Part shown: piece by piece, positions 38,862 through 39,224 of the stretch | How the letters are laid out: each line of letters starts with the position of its first letter | How positions within the stretch are numbered: the stretch's first letter is position 1 | Source: Acidobacteriota bacterium | GTDB lineage: Bacteria > Acidobacteriota > Vicinamibacteria > Vicinamibacterales > UBA2999 | DNA: 39,224 nucleotides | Reading direction: 5' to 3' | Assembly: GCA_016184455.1 (NCBI GenBank) | Contig: JACPCS010000071.1 | Span: 1-39,224, forward strand | Program-made: the position numbers and the translations under genes | Notes under the pieces: generated by a model | What the model saw: only the letters and a program-made list of their open reading frames with translations | Database searches by the model: none | Told to the model about the DNA's origin: nothing

Positions 38862-39224
38862 ATGAGTGACGACAAACACCACGTCTCGGAGATCCGACAC
38901 CGCATTGCTGCCGCCGCCGGCGCGGCGCTCCTCGCCGCGGGGCTCATTCTCGTGATGTTCGTCCTGCCCGCGGAATTCGGCGTCGACCCGCTCGGCACGG
39001 GCGCGCGCGCCGGCCTGCTCGACCTCGGACTCACGGGCCAGCAGGTGGAAGCGCTCGAACAGGCGGTCGCCAGCGGCGAAGGCGGCCAGGCGGCGCTCAT
39101 CATGCCCCAGGAACGCGCGTTTCAGACCGAGACGGTGGAATTCGCACTCGGTCCGCGCGAAGGGATGGAATACAAGTACCGGCTCGACAAGGGCGAGGCG
39201 CTGCTCTACTCGTGGCGCACGCCG
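38862..39224 (+). CDS. membrane-anchored protein, truncated by window edge
   Basis: The first 121 residues are visible. An N-terminal His-containing cytoplasmic tail (MSDDKHHVSEIRHR) is followed by a membrane helix (AAAAGAALLAAGLILVMFVL) and LPAEFGVDPLGTGARAGL. The final visible segment EYKYRLDKGEALLYSWRTP matches the equivalent EYKYHLEQGATMLFSWRA of the paralogue at 29815-30489. It begins 4 nt after the HupE stop, so the two genes are co-transcribed. Confidence 0.85.
   Translation, partial: MSDDKHHVSEIRHRIAAAAGAALLAAGLILVMFVLPAEFGVDPLGTGARAGLLDLGLTGQQVEALEQAVASGEGGQAALIMPQERAFQTETVEFALGPREGMEYKYRLDKGEALLYSWRTP

Overview
The window is a high-GC bacterial chromosome segment. Its gene content suggests Acidobacteriota, probably a Vicinamibacteria-type genome: Oar-like TonB-dependent receptors with carboxypeptidase-regulatory N-domains, many exported beta-propeller (NHL/Vgb) proteins, DUF1326/DUF2182 proteins, and many intergenic spaces filled with short-word repeat arrays. 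This assignment is an inference from protein style; there is no rRNA gene or other phylogenetic marker. I saw no tRNA, rRNA or CRISPR array.

Layout. (1) 1-8.8 kb: a TonB-dependent receptor running off the left edge, a Tat-exported protein, and four exported beta-propeller proteins, one fused to a cytochrome-c-like domain with an atypical CX3CH motif. Together they look like an outer-membrane/periplasmic uptake and oxidation locus of unknown substrate. (2) 8.9-10.0 kb: gene debris, namely a prematurely stopped secreted protein, a small ORF and a C-terminal glycogen-debranching-enzyme fragment. (3) 10.0-16.8 kb: a tetrahydropterin pair (PTPS-like and PCD), a DUF2182 membrane protein with a B12-type radical SAM protein, DUF1326, a 1-Cys peroxiredoxin, and an ArsR-rhodanese regulator with a strong operator controlling a methyltransferase that has lost its SAM-binding loop. 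(4) 16.9-20.7 kb: a second TonB receptor and malonyl-CoA decarboxylase, separated by three related hairpins. (5) 20.7-27.7 kb: an accessory island of visibly lower GC. It holds pieces of decayed TonB receptors near both ends, a proteasome-fold (Ntn-hydrolase) protein, an IS1-like transposase, small genes, a cytosine-5 methyltransferase / probable restriction enzyme / Vsr set, and a DndB/DGQHR-like C-terminal protein. (6) 27.8-39.2 kb: a phosphodiesterase, then a divergent metal-handling locus. One arm carries a His-rich protein, an RND tripartite efflux system, YcnI-like DUF1775, a membrane-anchored protein and a small exported protein. The other arm carries cytochrome c', HupE/UreJ and a paralogue of the membrane-anchored protein, cut by the right edge.

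The items most worth follow-up are the Ntn-hydrolase with conserved Thr/Asp/Lys spacing and a possible Met-Thr start in the island, the methyltransferase lacking SAM motif I, the CX3CH cytochrome-propeller fusion, and the several unrelated families of intergenic word arrays.
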